DNA of 41,384 nt from Candidatus Altimarinota bacterium (lineage in GTDB: Bacteria; Cyanobacteriota; Cyanobacteriia; Cyanobacteriales; Microcystaceae): assembly GCA_012031035.1 (NCBI GenBank), contig JAAUUT010000038.1, forward strand, positions 1 through 41,384. Reading direction: 5' to 3'. Shown piece after piece: positions 11,439-21,308 of this stretch (within the stretch, counting starts at the first letter, position 1; every line of letters starts with the position of its first letter). The position numbers and the translations under genes were made by a program. Below the pieces are notes generated by a model, which made no database searches, had not been told where the DNA came from, and saw nothing but the letters and a program-made list of their open reading frames with translations.

Positions 11439-12701
11439 TCAACTTTTCTTTTCAACAGGAACGATTTGATTTCCTTCCCAACGCACCATAATATAATCAT
11501 CTTCAGTTAAAGCATCGTGATTATCGGTTGTAAAAGGCTTATTGTAAGTCTTAATTAATCCTTCGTATTGAGGTAAGTTCAGAAAAGCAGCTTGCAGTTT
11601 TTCCCCTTCTGTATTACCTGCTGTCTCGATCGCCTTAGCAACGAGCATCAGTGCGTCATAAGCGTTAGCAATCCCCACGGGAGCGAGAATTTGACTGGGT
11701 TCTTTTAGTTGGAATTTTTGATTTAATTTGTTGAGGACTTTTTGACCCGTATCCGATTGCGCGTTAAAAAAACTGTAGGTTTGCATAAATTCCACTCGGC
11801 TCGCAATATTTCCTGCTAATTCGGGAAAACGTCCTCCAGAAATTCCCCAGTGAGAAACAATCGGCACATCCCAATTAATACGAGTTAGCGATCGCATGAC
11901 TTGAGCGGCAGGCGCAGCATTAGCAACCAACATCAAAGCTTCTGCCCCAGCGTTTTTTAGTCGTGTCAGTTGTGCTGTAAGGTCGTTATCCTTTTCATTA
12001 AATTTTTCAATACCAGCAATCTCAATGTTGTATTTTGGGGCCCATTCTTCAAACCCTTTTTGATTGGATTCTCCCCAAGGATTATTAATTAGAATTAAAC
12101 CTACTTTACTAACTTTGTATTTTTCCTTCGCGTATCCCAATAAAAATTTATCAACTAAATTATCGTTAGCCGAAACGCGAAAGGCATAGTTAGGCTCGAA
12201 ATCATTGCGAGTAATGCCTGTAGCTGCTGCCCAAACTCCCATATAAGGCGTTTTTAATTCGTGAATGACGGGAAGCATGGCTAGAGAAACAGGAGAATCG
12301 AGTCCGCCAAAAACGACTGCCACTTTCTCTTGTTCGATTAATTCTCTGGTAACTGCAATTCCTTTAGCTGGAGTGGATTCGTCATCGCGACGAACTAATT
12401 TTAACTGTCTTCCCCCTAACACGCCTCCTGCTTCGTTTATTGTATCGATCGCAACTGTTAAACCGCGAGTAATTGCTTCTCCCGATAAAGCTGATTCTCC
12501 TGTCAAAGCAGCCACTAAGCCTAATTTGATAGGTTCTCTGTCGTTTTTTTGACCTTCGGTATTCGGTGTAGAAGTTCCTACCTCAGAAGCGCGATTTCTC
12601 GAACCACAACTAGCTAATTGAGAAATCGCTATCCCTGCTGTAAAATAGCTAACTCTTTTTAATAAGTCGCGTCTGCGCAGATTATTGTTTTTACCAGTCA
12701 T
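11439..12701 (-). CDS. Liv/HAAT-type substrate-binding lipoprotein, Tat signal
   Basis: Periplasmic binding protein of the type-1 Leu/Ile/Val-binding family (Peripla_BP_6), 420 residues. The N-terminus has a twin-arginine motif (RRRDLLKR) followed by a hydrophobic stretch and a lipobox ending QLASC, so it is probably a Tat-exported lipoprotein. The mature domain begins IKLGLVAALTGESALSG, typical of the family, and continues with the two-lobe pattern (GGLDSPVSLAMLPVI, YAFRVSANDNLV). It should deliver ligand to the livH/LivMGF transporter nearby. Ligand unknown: it could be an amino acid, an amide or a small nitrogen compound. Divergent from the amidohydrolase gene with a 96-bp gap. Confidence 0.9.
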   Translation of the reverse strand: MTGKNNNLRRRDLLKRVSYFTAGIAISQLASCGSRNRASEVGTSTPNTEGQKNDREPIKLGLVAALTGESALSGEAITRGLTVAIDTINEAGGVLGGRQLKLVRRDDESTPAKGIAVTRELIEQEKVAVVFGGLDSPVSLAMLPVIHELKTPYMGVWAAATGITRNDFEPNYAFRVSANDNLVDKFLLGYAKEKYKVSKVGLILINNPWGESNQKGFEEWAPKYNIEIAGIEKFNEKDNDLTAQLTRLKNAGAEALMLVANAAPAAQVMRSLTRINWDVPIVSHWGISGGRFPELAGNIASRVEFMQTYSFFNAQSDTGQKVLNKLNQKFQLKEPSQILAPVGIANAYDALMLVAKAIETAGNTEGEKLQAAFLNLPQYEGLIKTYNKPFTTDNHDALTEDDYIMVRWEGNQIVPVEKKS

Positions 12702-12797
12702 GTTTATAATCGATCCTTAAAAAGACTTTCTAAAGAAGAAGTGTTTTTTAGTAATAGCAGTTTATTATCCTGCAAAAATAATAAAACAATCGAAAAT

Positions 12798-14050
12798 ATG
12801 GCAATAAGTACGACTAGTAAAAATCTTAAAATTACTAATGTTACTTTACCAGGGAAAAAAGGTTATTGGAATGTCGCGATCGCCGATGGGTACATCGCTG
12901 AAATTACAACTGCTATAGCTACCTCAGCAGAAACCGAAATTCTTGATGGGAAAGGACAATTACTCATTCCTGGACTAGTAGATGCACATATCCATCTCGA
13001 TAAAGCTTTATTGCTCGATCGCTATCCTGCTGTTGAGGGAACTTTTAGCGAAGCGCTACAAAAAACGCTGCAAGCCAAACAAGACTATACTATCGCCGAT
13101 ATTCAGACTAGAGCTAGAAAAATAATCGAGAGCGCGATCGCCTTTGGGACGACTGCCATGCGAACTCATGTAGAAGTCGATCCCATTTTACAGCTTAAAT
13201 CAATGGAAGCATTATTGCCGCTTAAATCAGAATATGACTGGGGAATTACCCTACAGCTAGCCGTTTTTGCTCAAGAAGGAATTACCAATCAACCTGGCAC
13301 AGAAAGTTTGCTCAGACAAGCAATGCAGATGGGAGGCGATGTTATTGGTTCTGCTCCCTATGTCGATCCTAATCCAGAAAAGAATATTCGTCTTATTTTT
13401 GAAATTGCCCAAGAATATAACTGCGATGTTGATTTTCACCTAGATTTTCTCGATGATGACGCACCCTTACTACTCCCCGTTGTCATTGAAGAGACACTCA
13501 GGCATAACTGGCACGATCGAGTATGTTTGGGACATATGACCAAATTAGCGGGATTGACTCCGGCGGAGTTAGCTAGCTATATTCCTTCTCTTCAAGAAGC
13601 TGGCATCGCTATTTTAGCCTTACCTGCCACCGATCTTTACATGATGGCTCGACAAGATACCCATAACGTCAGACGAGGGGTAGCCCCGATTCATCGACTA
13701 GCAGAGTCAGGGATTAAAGTGGGATTAGCTACTAATAATATAAAAAACTTATTTACACCTTTTGGCGATGGAGATGTCTTAAAAATTTGCACTTTATTAG
13801 CTCAAGTTTTACAATTAGGTACTCATAAACACCACCAACTTTGTCTCGAATGGTAACTACTAGAGCAGCAAAAGCGATCGGTATTAATGATTATGGAATT
13901 GATGTGGGAAAAATTGCCGATCTAGTTTTGCTTGAAGCTAATTCTATTTCCGACGCAATTGGAACGGCCCCCTTAAATAGAACTACGATCAAACGAGGAC
14001 AAGTCGTCGCTCAAAATCGCCGTTCTGTCAACTTTATGGTAAAAAGTTAA
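12798..14050 (+). CDS. CodA-like amidohydrolase (frame broken at ~13841)
   Basis: Metal-dependent hydrolase of the cytosine-deaminase (CodA) group, about 417 residues after repair. The first metal motif is HIHLDK (~64); a TIM-barrel follows with VDFHLDF (His) and LGHMTKLA (His). Where E. coli CodA has its metal-binding Asp (HDDV), this protein appears to read TNNI, so the fourth ligand may be missing or supplied elsewhere. The frame ends at TAA 13854-13856, but adding one T to 13840-13842 continues into the C-terminal sheet (RMVTTRAAKAIGIND, KIADLVLLEA, TIKRGQVVA). An ATG at 12741 would add 19 unconserved residues; the ATG at 12798 is preferred. Context suggests it acts on what the transporter imports, but cytosine is not proven. 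Confidence 0.82.
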
Positions 14051-14279
14051 TGCGAGAACTAGTCCATAATTTAATTCAAAAATTTTATCCAATCGCGATC
14101 GTATTATCTTTAAATATAAAAGCTATTAACTCTCTATCTTTCTAGATGTTAATTTTTATTAACAAGATTGAGTCAAAATTATTTTAAGATTTATAAACGA
14201 GATATGTTAACTGTTCTCCATTCCCTAACTTGAAATAGTAATATTTAAACCCGCAATCATTTAATAAAATTCTTGAAAT

Positions 14280-17142
14280 ATGTCTGAGCGAGGAAAAGCT
14301 TTATTGTTCTATCCTTCTATGCTGCTTTTAATTGCTCTACTAGTAGCAGGATATTCAGGTAATCATTTTAGTTTTTCATTTGGGTTTGGAGTTGATTTTT
14401 TATTCGGCAGTATTGCTGTTTTAATTGTTGTTAGCCTCTACGGAATATGGTGGGGAACTATCGCTTCTCTTATCGCAGGTGTTTACACAATTACCCTGTG
14501 GCAACATCCCTATGCCTTAATTATTTTCACTTGTGAAACATTATTTATTGCCTGGAGACTGCGCCGAGGAAATCAGAATTTATTATTAATCGATATGATT
14601 TTCTGGTTGTTAATTGGGATGCCTTTGGTTTGGTTTTTTTTATGGGAATATTCTTCAAGTCGGAACAATTACAACCCTAATTATTTTAGTCAAACAGCCA
14701 GTCAATGGAATTTTTAATGCTTTAGTTGCAAGCCTAATTCTGACTTATAAACCACTATATCGCTGGGCAAATTGTTCTTCTGGGAGAGCAACCGTTTTCT
14801 TCGAGCAAATTTTGCTAAACCTTTTAGTCGCTTTTGTTCTCTTTCCTGCTTTAACCTTAATGGTGGTCAATAACCGAGTTGCGATGAAGCACGAACAAAA
14901 TCAACTAATAGCAGCTTTAGAAACTTCCTCCCAAAATCTTGCAGTCGATCTATTACGATGGCATCAGTCTGGTTTAGCAGCTTTGCGTCAGTTAGCTCAA
15001 ACAAGTAGCCAAACGAGTATTGTAGTTTCTGGTCAGACGCAACAAAGTATGGAACTAGCTATTAAAAGTCTCCCTCTTTTTCAACGAATCTATATTATTA
15101 ATGCAAAATTAGAAGCGATCGCCACAGCTTCTCGTCAAGAAGAAACTAGCAGCGATCGCTTAAATTTTTCTCAATTAACTATTCCTAGAGAACCTAAAAT
15201 ATTTGTCATTCCCGATAGAAATAATAATTCCAAGACAACCAAGCCAAAAATCTTGCAAACTTTACCGATTATTCTAAATAATCGCTGGTTAGGAAACATA
15301 ATTGCTGAATTAAACATAGATTTTATTCAGCAATTATTACAAACCAATAATTATAGTTTGCCATTAAGAAGTACGTTGCTCGATGAAGATAGACTTGTTA
15401 TTGCTACTACTCATAAAGAACTAAACGAGCAACAAATTTTAAATCGTTATAAAAATGGAGAAATAAATTACATAAAGTCTAAAAATTCAAAGAATAAAGT
15501 CTACCATTGGCTTCCATTAATGGAAGGAAAACCTTTAATAGCCCGTTGGAAAGAATCTTTTTACGGAAAAAATCTCCCCATTAATGAAGAAATACCTTTA
15601 AATTTATTGATAGAAGCTCCTGCAAATCTTTACATCGATTATTTACAATCACTTTATATCAGAAGTTTAATGCTTCTATTAATAATTGTCTTAGGTTCGA
15701 TTTTAATTGCTAAATTTATTAGTCGCCTTTTAGTTAAGCCTATTTTAAATCTGGCAACTTTCACTACCAATCTTCCTGACAAACTCTTACGGTATGAAAA
15801 AATTGACTTGCCCAAAGTTTCTGTCAAAGAGATGAATATTTTAGCCAAGAATTTTGAGGTGATGTCAGAGACTATAGAACGCAACATTCAGCAGATTCAA
15901 CAAAACAACCAAGAATTAACGCAAGCCAAAGAAATAGCTGAAACAGCAAACCGCGCTAAAGAACGATTTTAGCTAATATTAGTCACGAATTAAAAACCCC
16001 TCTTAATAGTATTATTGGCTATAATAATCTGATAAAAAACAATTTAATACGCTTTAATTCTTTAAATTCTTCTTGTCAATCTGGGTTGACTGAATGGCTG
16101 GAAATTGTCAACCAAATGGTAATTATTTATTGTCTTTGATTGATGAAATTCTTGATATTGCCAAAACTAATGCCCAGAAAACACAACTAAGTCCTGCTGT
16201 TTTTCATTTTTCATCAAAAATATCATTAAAACAACTTCTATAAAAGCCGAAGAAAAAAATATTACATTTAGATATGAAACTTCAGGTGACTTACCCACTA
16301 GTATTTATGCTGATGAGAAGAGATTAAAGCAAATCTTACTTAATTTACTCAATAATGCGGTAAAGTTTACCAATCAAGGGATAATAAAGTTGAAAGTCGA
16401 GCGAATAGATAGCCTTTCATCCTCTGGTAGCAATACATTATCTCAAGTAAGTTTGCGCTTTTCTGTCATCGATACTGGAATTGGTATTGACAGTCGAAAT
16501 ATCAGCAAAATTTTTCAACCCTTTGAACAAGTAAACAAATTAGAGAGTGATAATGCTGGTACCGGTTTGGGTTTAGCGATTTGCAAGCAGCTAGTAGAAT
16601 TAATGGGAGGAAAGCTAGACGTTCAAAGCGAACTGGGTCAAGGTTCAACTTTTTGGTTTGAAGTAGCTTTTCCTGAAATTAAAATAACCTCAGAAATCGA
16701 ACCAACATCAGTTAGGGAAATTATTGGTTACAGCGGCAAACGACTCACACTTTTAGTTGTAGAAGATAAACAGTCAAGTCTTTCATTACTTATGGATCTG
16801 CTTGAGCCTTTGGGTTTTAATATCATGACCGCAGAAAACGGACAGCAGGGATTGCAACTCGCTTGTCAAAATAAACCCGATCTAATTTTGACCGATCTGT
16901 TTATGCCTGTTAAAACAGGTTTTACTTTAGTTACAGAACTTCGTCAAGAGATAGATTTTAAACAATTACCCATAATTGCCATCTCAGCTAGCAATTTTGA
17001 AGAAATACAAAAACAGAGTTATGCTGCGGGGTGTAATGCTTTTTTAGCCAAACCAATTGATGCGGAAAAGCTATTAAGTTTAATTGGAAAATATTTAGAC
17101 GTGGAGTGGATATATAGATGCAATGAAGAAGAGCGAAGGTAA
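14280..17142 (+). pseudogene. Membrane-bound hybrid histidine kinase, four frame breaks
   Basis: About 954 residues if four single-base changes are corrected. Order: six or so N-terminal membrane segments (MASE1-like, ~1-190), an extracytoplasmic sensor region (~205-445, Cache-like), a membrane segment (SLMLLLIIVLGSILIAKFI), HAMP, coiled coil, HisKA (NISHELKTPLNSIIG), HATPase_c (LLNNAVKFT, DTGIGID, AGTGLGLAICKQ) and a complete receiver (LILTDLFMP, LAKPI). Frame breaks are in T8 at 14634-14641 (one too many), T4 at 15967-15970, A3 at 16114-16116 and T5 at 16207-16211 (each one short). All catalytic motifs survive, so this is either misassembled or very recently inactivated. It is called a pseudogene only because of the number of breaks. 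Confidence 0.75.
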
Positions 17143-17181
17143 AATTGCTAAGCTGTAAACATTTAGGCTGCCATAAAAGTT

Positions 17182-17228
17182 GGACAGGGGGACAGGGAGA
17201 CTGGGAGACTGGGGGACTGGGAGAGAGT
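17182..17228. repeat. 9-nt tandem repeat (GGGAGACTG)
   Basis: About five copies of GGGAGACTG with variations lie between the convergent histidine kinase and LivMGF genes. The unit differs by one base from the GGGGAGACG tract inside cobN. Confidence 0.75.
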
Positions 17229-17279
17229 TTTAAGAAGTCTTTCTTCACTCATTAATAGGAAATCTAGATGTGGAACAGC

Positions 17280-19759
17280 TTATAAACTTCCTAGATAAGC
17301 ACGAGCGATCGCAGGATCTTTATTTAATTCATTTGGCGTACCAGTTTTAACAATTTGTCCGGTTTCTAATACATAAATGCGATTAGCTACTGAAAAAGCT
17401 AATTGAGCCATTTGATCTACCAATAAAATCGAGATTCCTTCATCGCTCCACGATCGCAAATTTTCGTAGACAGAAGCAACTAATTGTGGTGCTAATCCGA
17501 GAGAAGGTTCATCTAAAAGCAAAATTTGCGGTTTCGCCATTAATCCCCGCGCGATCGCTAACATTTGTTGTTCTCCTCCTGAAAGCAAACCAGCTTTGCG
17601 ATTTTGTAGTTCGCCTAAAGCAGGAAAGCGCTCGAACATAACCTCTATATCTGCTTTTATTCTAGAATCGCGTCGAGAAAATGCACCTAAGCGCAGATTA
17701 TCGATAACGGTTAGTTGGGTAAATACCTGTCGTCCTTCGGGAATAAGGACAATGCCTTGACTAGCTAGCTGCTGAGGAGATAGCTTATTTAAATTGCGAT
17801 CGCGAAATAAAACTCGCCCCGATCCCGTGGGAAGTAGTCGAGCAATACTTTTAAGTAAAGTGGTTTTACCCGCACCATTAGCACCAATAACGGCGACTAA
17901 TTCTCCCTGACGAACTTCAAGAAATATTTGTTGTAAAACTTGTAACTCTCCATATCCTGCTGCCAAGTTTTCAACTGTCAAAATGGGTGGTGTTGAAACA
18001 GATACAGGCAAACTGAGATGGCGATTAGTCACTCCTAAATAAGCGGCTAAAACTTGTGAATTGTTCTGTACTTTAGTGGGTGTATCGTTACAAATGACTT
18101 TACCGCGATCGAGAACCACAACGCGATCGCTAACCTTCATGACCAAATTGATGTCATGTTCGATGAAAATTACTTTCATTCCTGCCTCTGCAAGACGACG
18201 CAGCAACTCGGCCAACCAATCTCGCTGTTGTTGTCCCAATCCGGCGGCGGGTTCATCTAACAATAATACTTGCGGACTAGTCGCTAAGGCGCGAGCAATT
18301 TCTACTAAACGGCGATCGCCAAAGATAAGCGATCGGCGCGAGTATGAATATTTCCACGATAACCAACAAAAGCCAGCAGACCAATGATTTTTTTTTCGAT
18401 AGAAGCTTTTTGCTGTTTATCTTTACCGAGTAAACCTGCAAAGATATTACCCAAGTTGTCGCCAGCACAAGCAACTTTTAAATTATCGAGTACCGAAAGA
18501 GAATTAAACAGACGAGTTGTTTGAAAAGTTCGACTCAAACCAGCAGCAACTAAGTCTAGTGTATTTTTATTGGTTAAATTTCGCTCCCCTAAACGAATGC
18601 TACCCGATTCGGGAGGATAAAAACCTGTTAAAAGATTGAGTAGAGTTGTTTTACCTGCACCATTCGGCCCAATGACCGAGGTGATTTGATGCGATCGCGC
18701 TACTAAATTTACGCTATCTACAGCTTTGATTCCACCAAAACTAATCCCCATATTTTCAACCACCAAGAGGAGATCGTTTTGCTGTTTAACAATCGGTGCT
18801 GGCAAATCTTCTAAAGCGATTTCCGGCGGATAAACGGAATCAAAGTTATGAAAATGCTTGACAAAAAAGCTTACTACCCCTTCTGGTGTCAGCCAAAGAG
18901 TCAGTAACAGTAAAATGCCAAAAACTAAAAGCTGATATTCAGCAAAATTATGGAGAAATTCTGACAAAAGAACTAAAGCGATCGCGCCGACTAACGAACC
19001 TGCGATCGTTCCCAAACCCCCCAGAATAACGACTAACAGAAACAAAATCGAACGATGAAACGTAAAACTATCGGGACTAATAAACCCGACAATCGAAGCA
19101 AAGAAAACGCCACCCAACCCCGTAAAAGCAGCAGAGACAGCAAACGCCATCAAGCGAATTTTTAGTACATTTAACCCGATCGCAGTCGCCGCAATTTCAT
19201 CGTCTCGGACTGCTTGCCAAGCCCTTCCCCAAGCATGACGTTTGAGCGCAGCAAACGCGAATAACGCTAAGATAGCTGCAATCCAAGCTAACAAAACTAC
19301 ATCGCGTAAAGCGGGTTGTAAATTGAACAGCGTAGGCTTGGGAATATTAAAAACCCCACCAAACCCCCCCGTCAAATCCACCCATTCAATTAAAACTCGC
19401 TCGATAATGATGCCAAAAGCGACAGTAATCATCGCTAAGTATGGCCCCGTCACCCGCAATGCAGGGGCGGCTAAAGCTATTCCAACCGCCGCAGACGCAA
19501 CAACAGCTATCCCCGCAGCCAGCCAAAAATTCCATTGCAGCTTAGTCATTGTCAAAGAAGCTGCATAGGCACCAATGGCAAAAAAGCCAGCATGACCGAT
19601 GGAAACTTGCCCCGACAATCCAGTCAGAACATTTAAACCAACCCCGACCAAAGTTGTTATGGCGATCGTGCCGATAGCGTACAAATAATAAGTATTGGGA
19701 GCAAAAAAAATAGCAGCAAAGACAATAGCGATTAATCCGAACCAATAAAGATAGCGCAT
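17280..19759 (-). CDS. LivM-LivG-LivF fusion ABC transporter (frame broken at ~18321)
   Basis: One polypeptide of about 826 residues joining a LivM-type permease (~1-300, eight hydrophobic segments), a LivG-type ATPase (~320-560) and a LivF-type ATPase (~580-826). LivG has Walker A GPNGAGKTTL and Walker B LLLDEPAAGL; LivF has GANGAGKTTL, signature LSGGEQQMLAIARG and LLLDEPSLGL. Neither junction has a stop or start: LPAPIVKQQNDLLLVVEN joins M to G, and YLGVTNRHLSLPVSV joins G to F. The LivG signature is split by a missing base in AAA at 18321-18323 (T run on the coding strand); restoring it gives LSFGDRRLVEIARAL. A TTG at 19765 is possible, but ATG 19759 (MRYLYWF) is preferred. LivMG fusions are familiar; the triple fusion is less so. 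Confidence 0.88.
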
Positions 19760-19978
19760 TAACAATTAAGGGTTCTACACAACAACAGCGTCGATCGCCG
19801 ATTCTCAAAACCTAAGCTATCGTGTATTTATCCTACATTAATCCGTTTTATTTCTCGCTCAAGCTTTAAAACCCGCATTTATATTGGCGCGATCGCAGGG
19901 TATTATCAATTTTTGGAGCGCGTTTTAACCTATTATTAATCATGGCTTAACTTAATGATGATATAGCGTATAAACGCA

Positions 19979-20188
19979 ATGGTACAGATAGGAACCCTGG
20001 TTCGGGTTATTTATCCCGATTATGCCGCAGGGATTCTGGGAAGAATTCAAGCTCAAGAAATGTCGGGACGCTGGATAGTCAGGTTAGAAGAAAACCCGCT
20101 AGAAGATAGCAACGAAGTGCTTATACTCTCCTTAGAAGAGTCAGATTTTGAAATAATAGACCCAGAGAATTTAATCCCTCATTCGTAA
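19979..20188 (+). CDS. Small hypothetical cyanobacterial protein
   Basis: 69 residues, acidic, no signal peptide or membrane segment. It begins MVQIGTLVRVIYPDYAAGI, a small beta-barrel-like opening, and has a later acidic stretch (LSLEESDFEIIDPEN). I do not recognise a named family; the composition and defined start suggest a real conserved protein. Its last 10 bases overlap the end of the convergent DUF3318 gene. No function can be given. Confidence 0.65.
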   Translation: MVQIGTLVRVIYPDYAAGILGRIQAQEMSGRWIVRLEENPLEDSNEVLILSLEESDFEIIDPENLIPHS

Positions 20189-20793
20189 TTTTTAACCGTT
20201 TCTGGAACGTTTACCCCAGAAATCTTGGCGATCGCCCTAAGATTTTGAGTGCGAATCAATTCAGTAAAATTTAAACTGGGACGACCTTCGATTTCGGCAA
20301 CAGTTTCTATAGCAGATAATAAATTTTGTGAGGCTTCTGCTTCCGTGTAGCCGCGTCTGAGAGCAACTTTAATCGCGGCTTCATCTGCCTCTAATTCTCG
20401 TTGAACGCTACGATTGCTGCGCCAAATTTGGTTAGCTGCGATCGCGGTTAATCCTCCAGCAACGATAATCCCGACAGCATCTACCTGTATCGATTCTATA
20501 ACCGTGCCTGCCAGACCTGCTAGTACAATTCCTTGGTAAATATCGAGTTTAAACCATTTAACGCTGGTTAAACTACTAACTGTTCTAAGAATGAGTAAAT
20601 CCCGTTGGGGTCTAGACAACCGCCGCCACAAATCGAAATTAATATTAATTGGTCGGCTGTCTCGATTCCAAGGCATCGGAAATGACGTATCTATTACTTT
20701 TGACTGCTGGGGTTTACTGACTATCTTAGTCAGCATTCGTCCCGATGCAGGCATGACATCTAGTAAGCGACTTATTTCAGACTCTACACTCAT
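20179..20793 (-). CDS. DUF3318 protein
   Basis: 204 residues of a cyanobacterial family of unknown function. The N-terminal half carries the family pattern MPASGRMLTKIV, PMPWNRDSRPI and LWRRLSRPQRDLLILR. Two hydrophobic stretches follow (IVLAGLAGTVIESI, GIIVAGGLTAIAAN), so it is probably membrane-associated. After them comes a helical region whose ELEADEAAIKVALRRGY resembles the C-terminal part of M48-like proteins but shows no HExxH. Function unknown. Tail-to-tail with the small gene at 19979-20188, overlapping by 10 bp. Confidence 0.8.
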   Translation of the reverse strand: MSVESEISRLLDVMPASGRMLTKIVSKPQQSKVIDTSFPMPWNRDSRPININFDLWRRLSRPQRDLLILRTVSSLTSVKWFKLDIYQGIVLAGLAGTVIESIQVDAVGIIVAGGLTAIAANQIWRSNRSVQRELEADEAAIKVALRRGYTEAEASQNLLSAIETVAEIEGRPSLNFTELIRTQNLRAIAKISGVNVPETVKNYE

Positions 20794-20830
20794 GCTTTTT
20801 GCGGTCTGTTAGATCGATTAGCCATTGCAT

Positions 20831-21016
20831 TTATCGATCGCTAGTATAGTGCGTTTCTGAGTTAATTTCTTTTTCTAAGCAAGTTTCCAGTAATTGAATT
20901 TGATACAAATACCAAAAACGTTGAACTTCCCAGATAGATTCTGGGTAATCTTCGCCGATTGGTTGATTGAGGTATTGCCAAACCGCTTTAGAAACCAGTT
21001 GAATTTTCCGAGTCAT
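20831..21016 (-). CDS. Small hypothetical protein, Trp/Tyr-rich
   Basis: 61 residues from ATG 21016, reading MTRKIQLVSKAVWQYLNQP and then a dense aromatic stretch (SIWEVQRFWYLYQIQLLETC). No signal peptide. An AGGAG lies 11 bases before this ATG; a TTG at 21025 would leave only 2 bases, so the ATG is preferred. The aromatic core looks conserved rather than random, but I know no family name. A perfect CRP-type palindrome lies 197 bp upstream. Confidence 0.6.
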   Translation of the reverse strand: MTRKIQLVSKAVWQYLNQPIGEDYPESIWEVQRFWYLYQIQLLETCLEKEINSETHYTSDR

Positions 21017-21212
21017 CGATGCCAAATCTCCTAAACAAATTTTTTAATTGCTTGCTTGTAATTATTAATTTGCCAGATCTGCACCTAAATTTCTTGGTGA
21101 AAAATGCGGAACTTTTGAAACGGTTTTTTTTTGTTTTCAGTATTTTCCCTGAGTTCAAAATGCACAAAAGACTTGAAGGCAAGGACTCTCTTGTAGATCG
21201 ATTTCCATCAAG

Positions 21213-21228
21213 TGTGACATATATCACA
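21213..21228. promoter_or_regulatory. CRP-type operator palindrome
   Basis: TGTGACATATATCACA matches the CRP/SyCRP1 core TGTGA-N6-TCACA at all ten defined positions. It lies between the end of speE (21309) and the 61-residue gene (start 21016, minus). No convincing promoter is visible on either side, so the target is uncertain. Confidence 0.55.
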
Positions 21229-21308
21229 ATCAATTGTCGTTAGATTGAGAGGATGAAGCACAACAGTTGTCTATGTTGGCAACCTTGCAAAAAGTAAGAC
21301 GATATTTA

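Noticed and set aside
19824..19836. NtcA-like site GTA-N7-TAC upstream of LivMGF
   Set aside because: Spacing is 7, not the required 8, and no promoter element follows at the usual distance.
20988..21243. Overlapping plus- and minus-strand frames of 74-81 residues in the gap before speE
   Set aside because: They run through an A/T homopolymer, overlap each other and the better-supported small gene, and look like no protein family.
21253..21297. 14-residue frame MKHNSCLCWQPCKK, 25 bp past the CRP-type site
   Set aside because: Cysteine-rich and suggestive, but GAGAGG abuts the ATG with no spacing, and so short a frame arises by chance.
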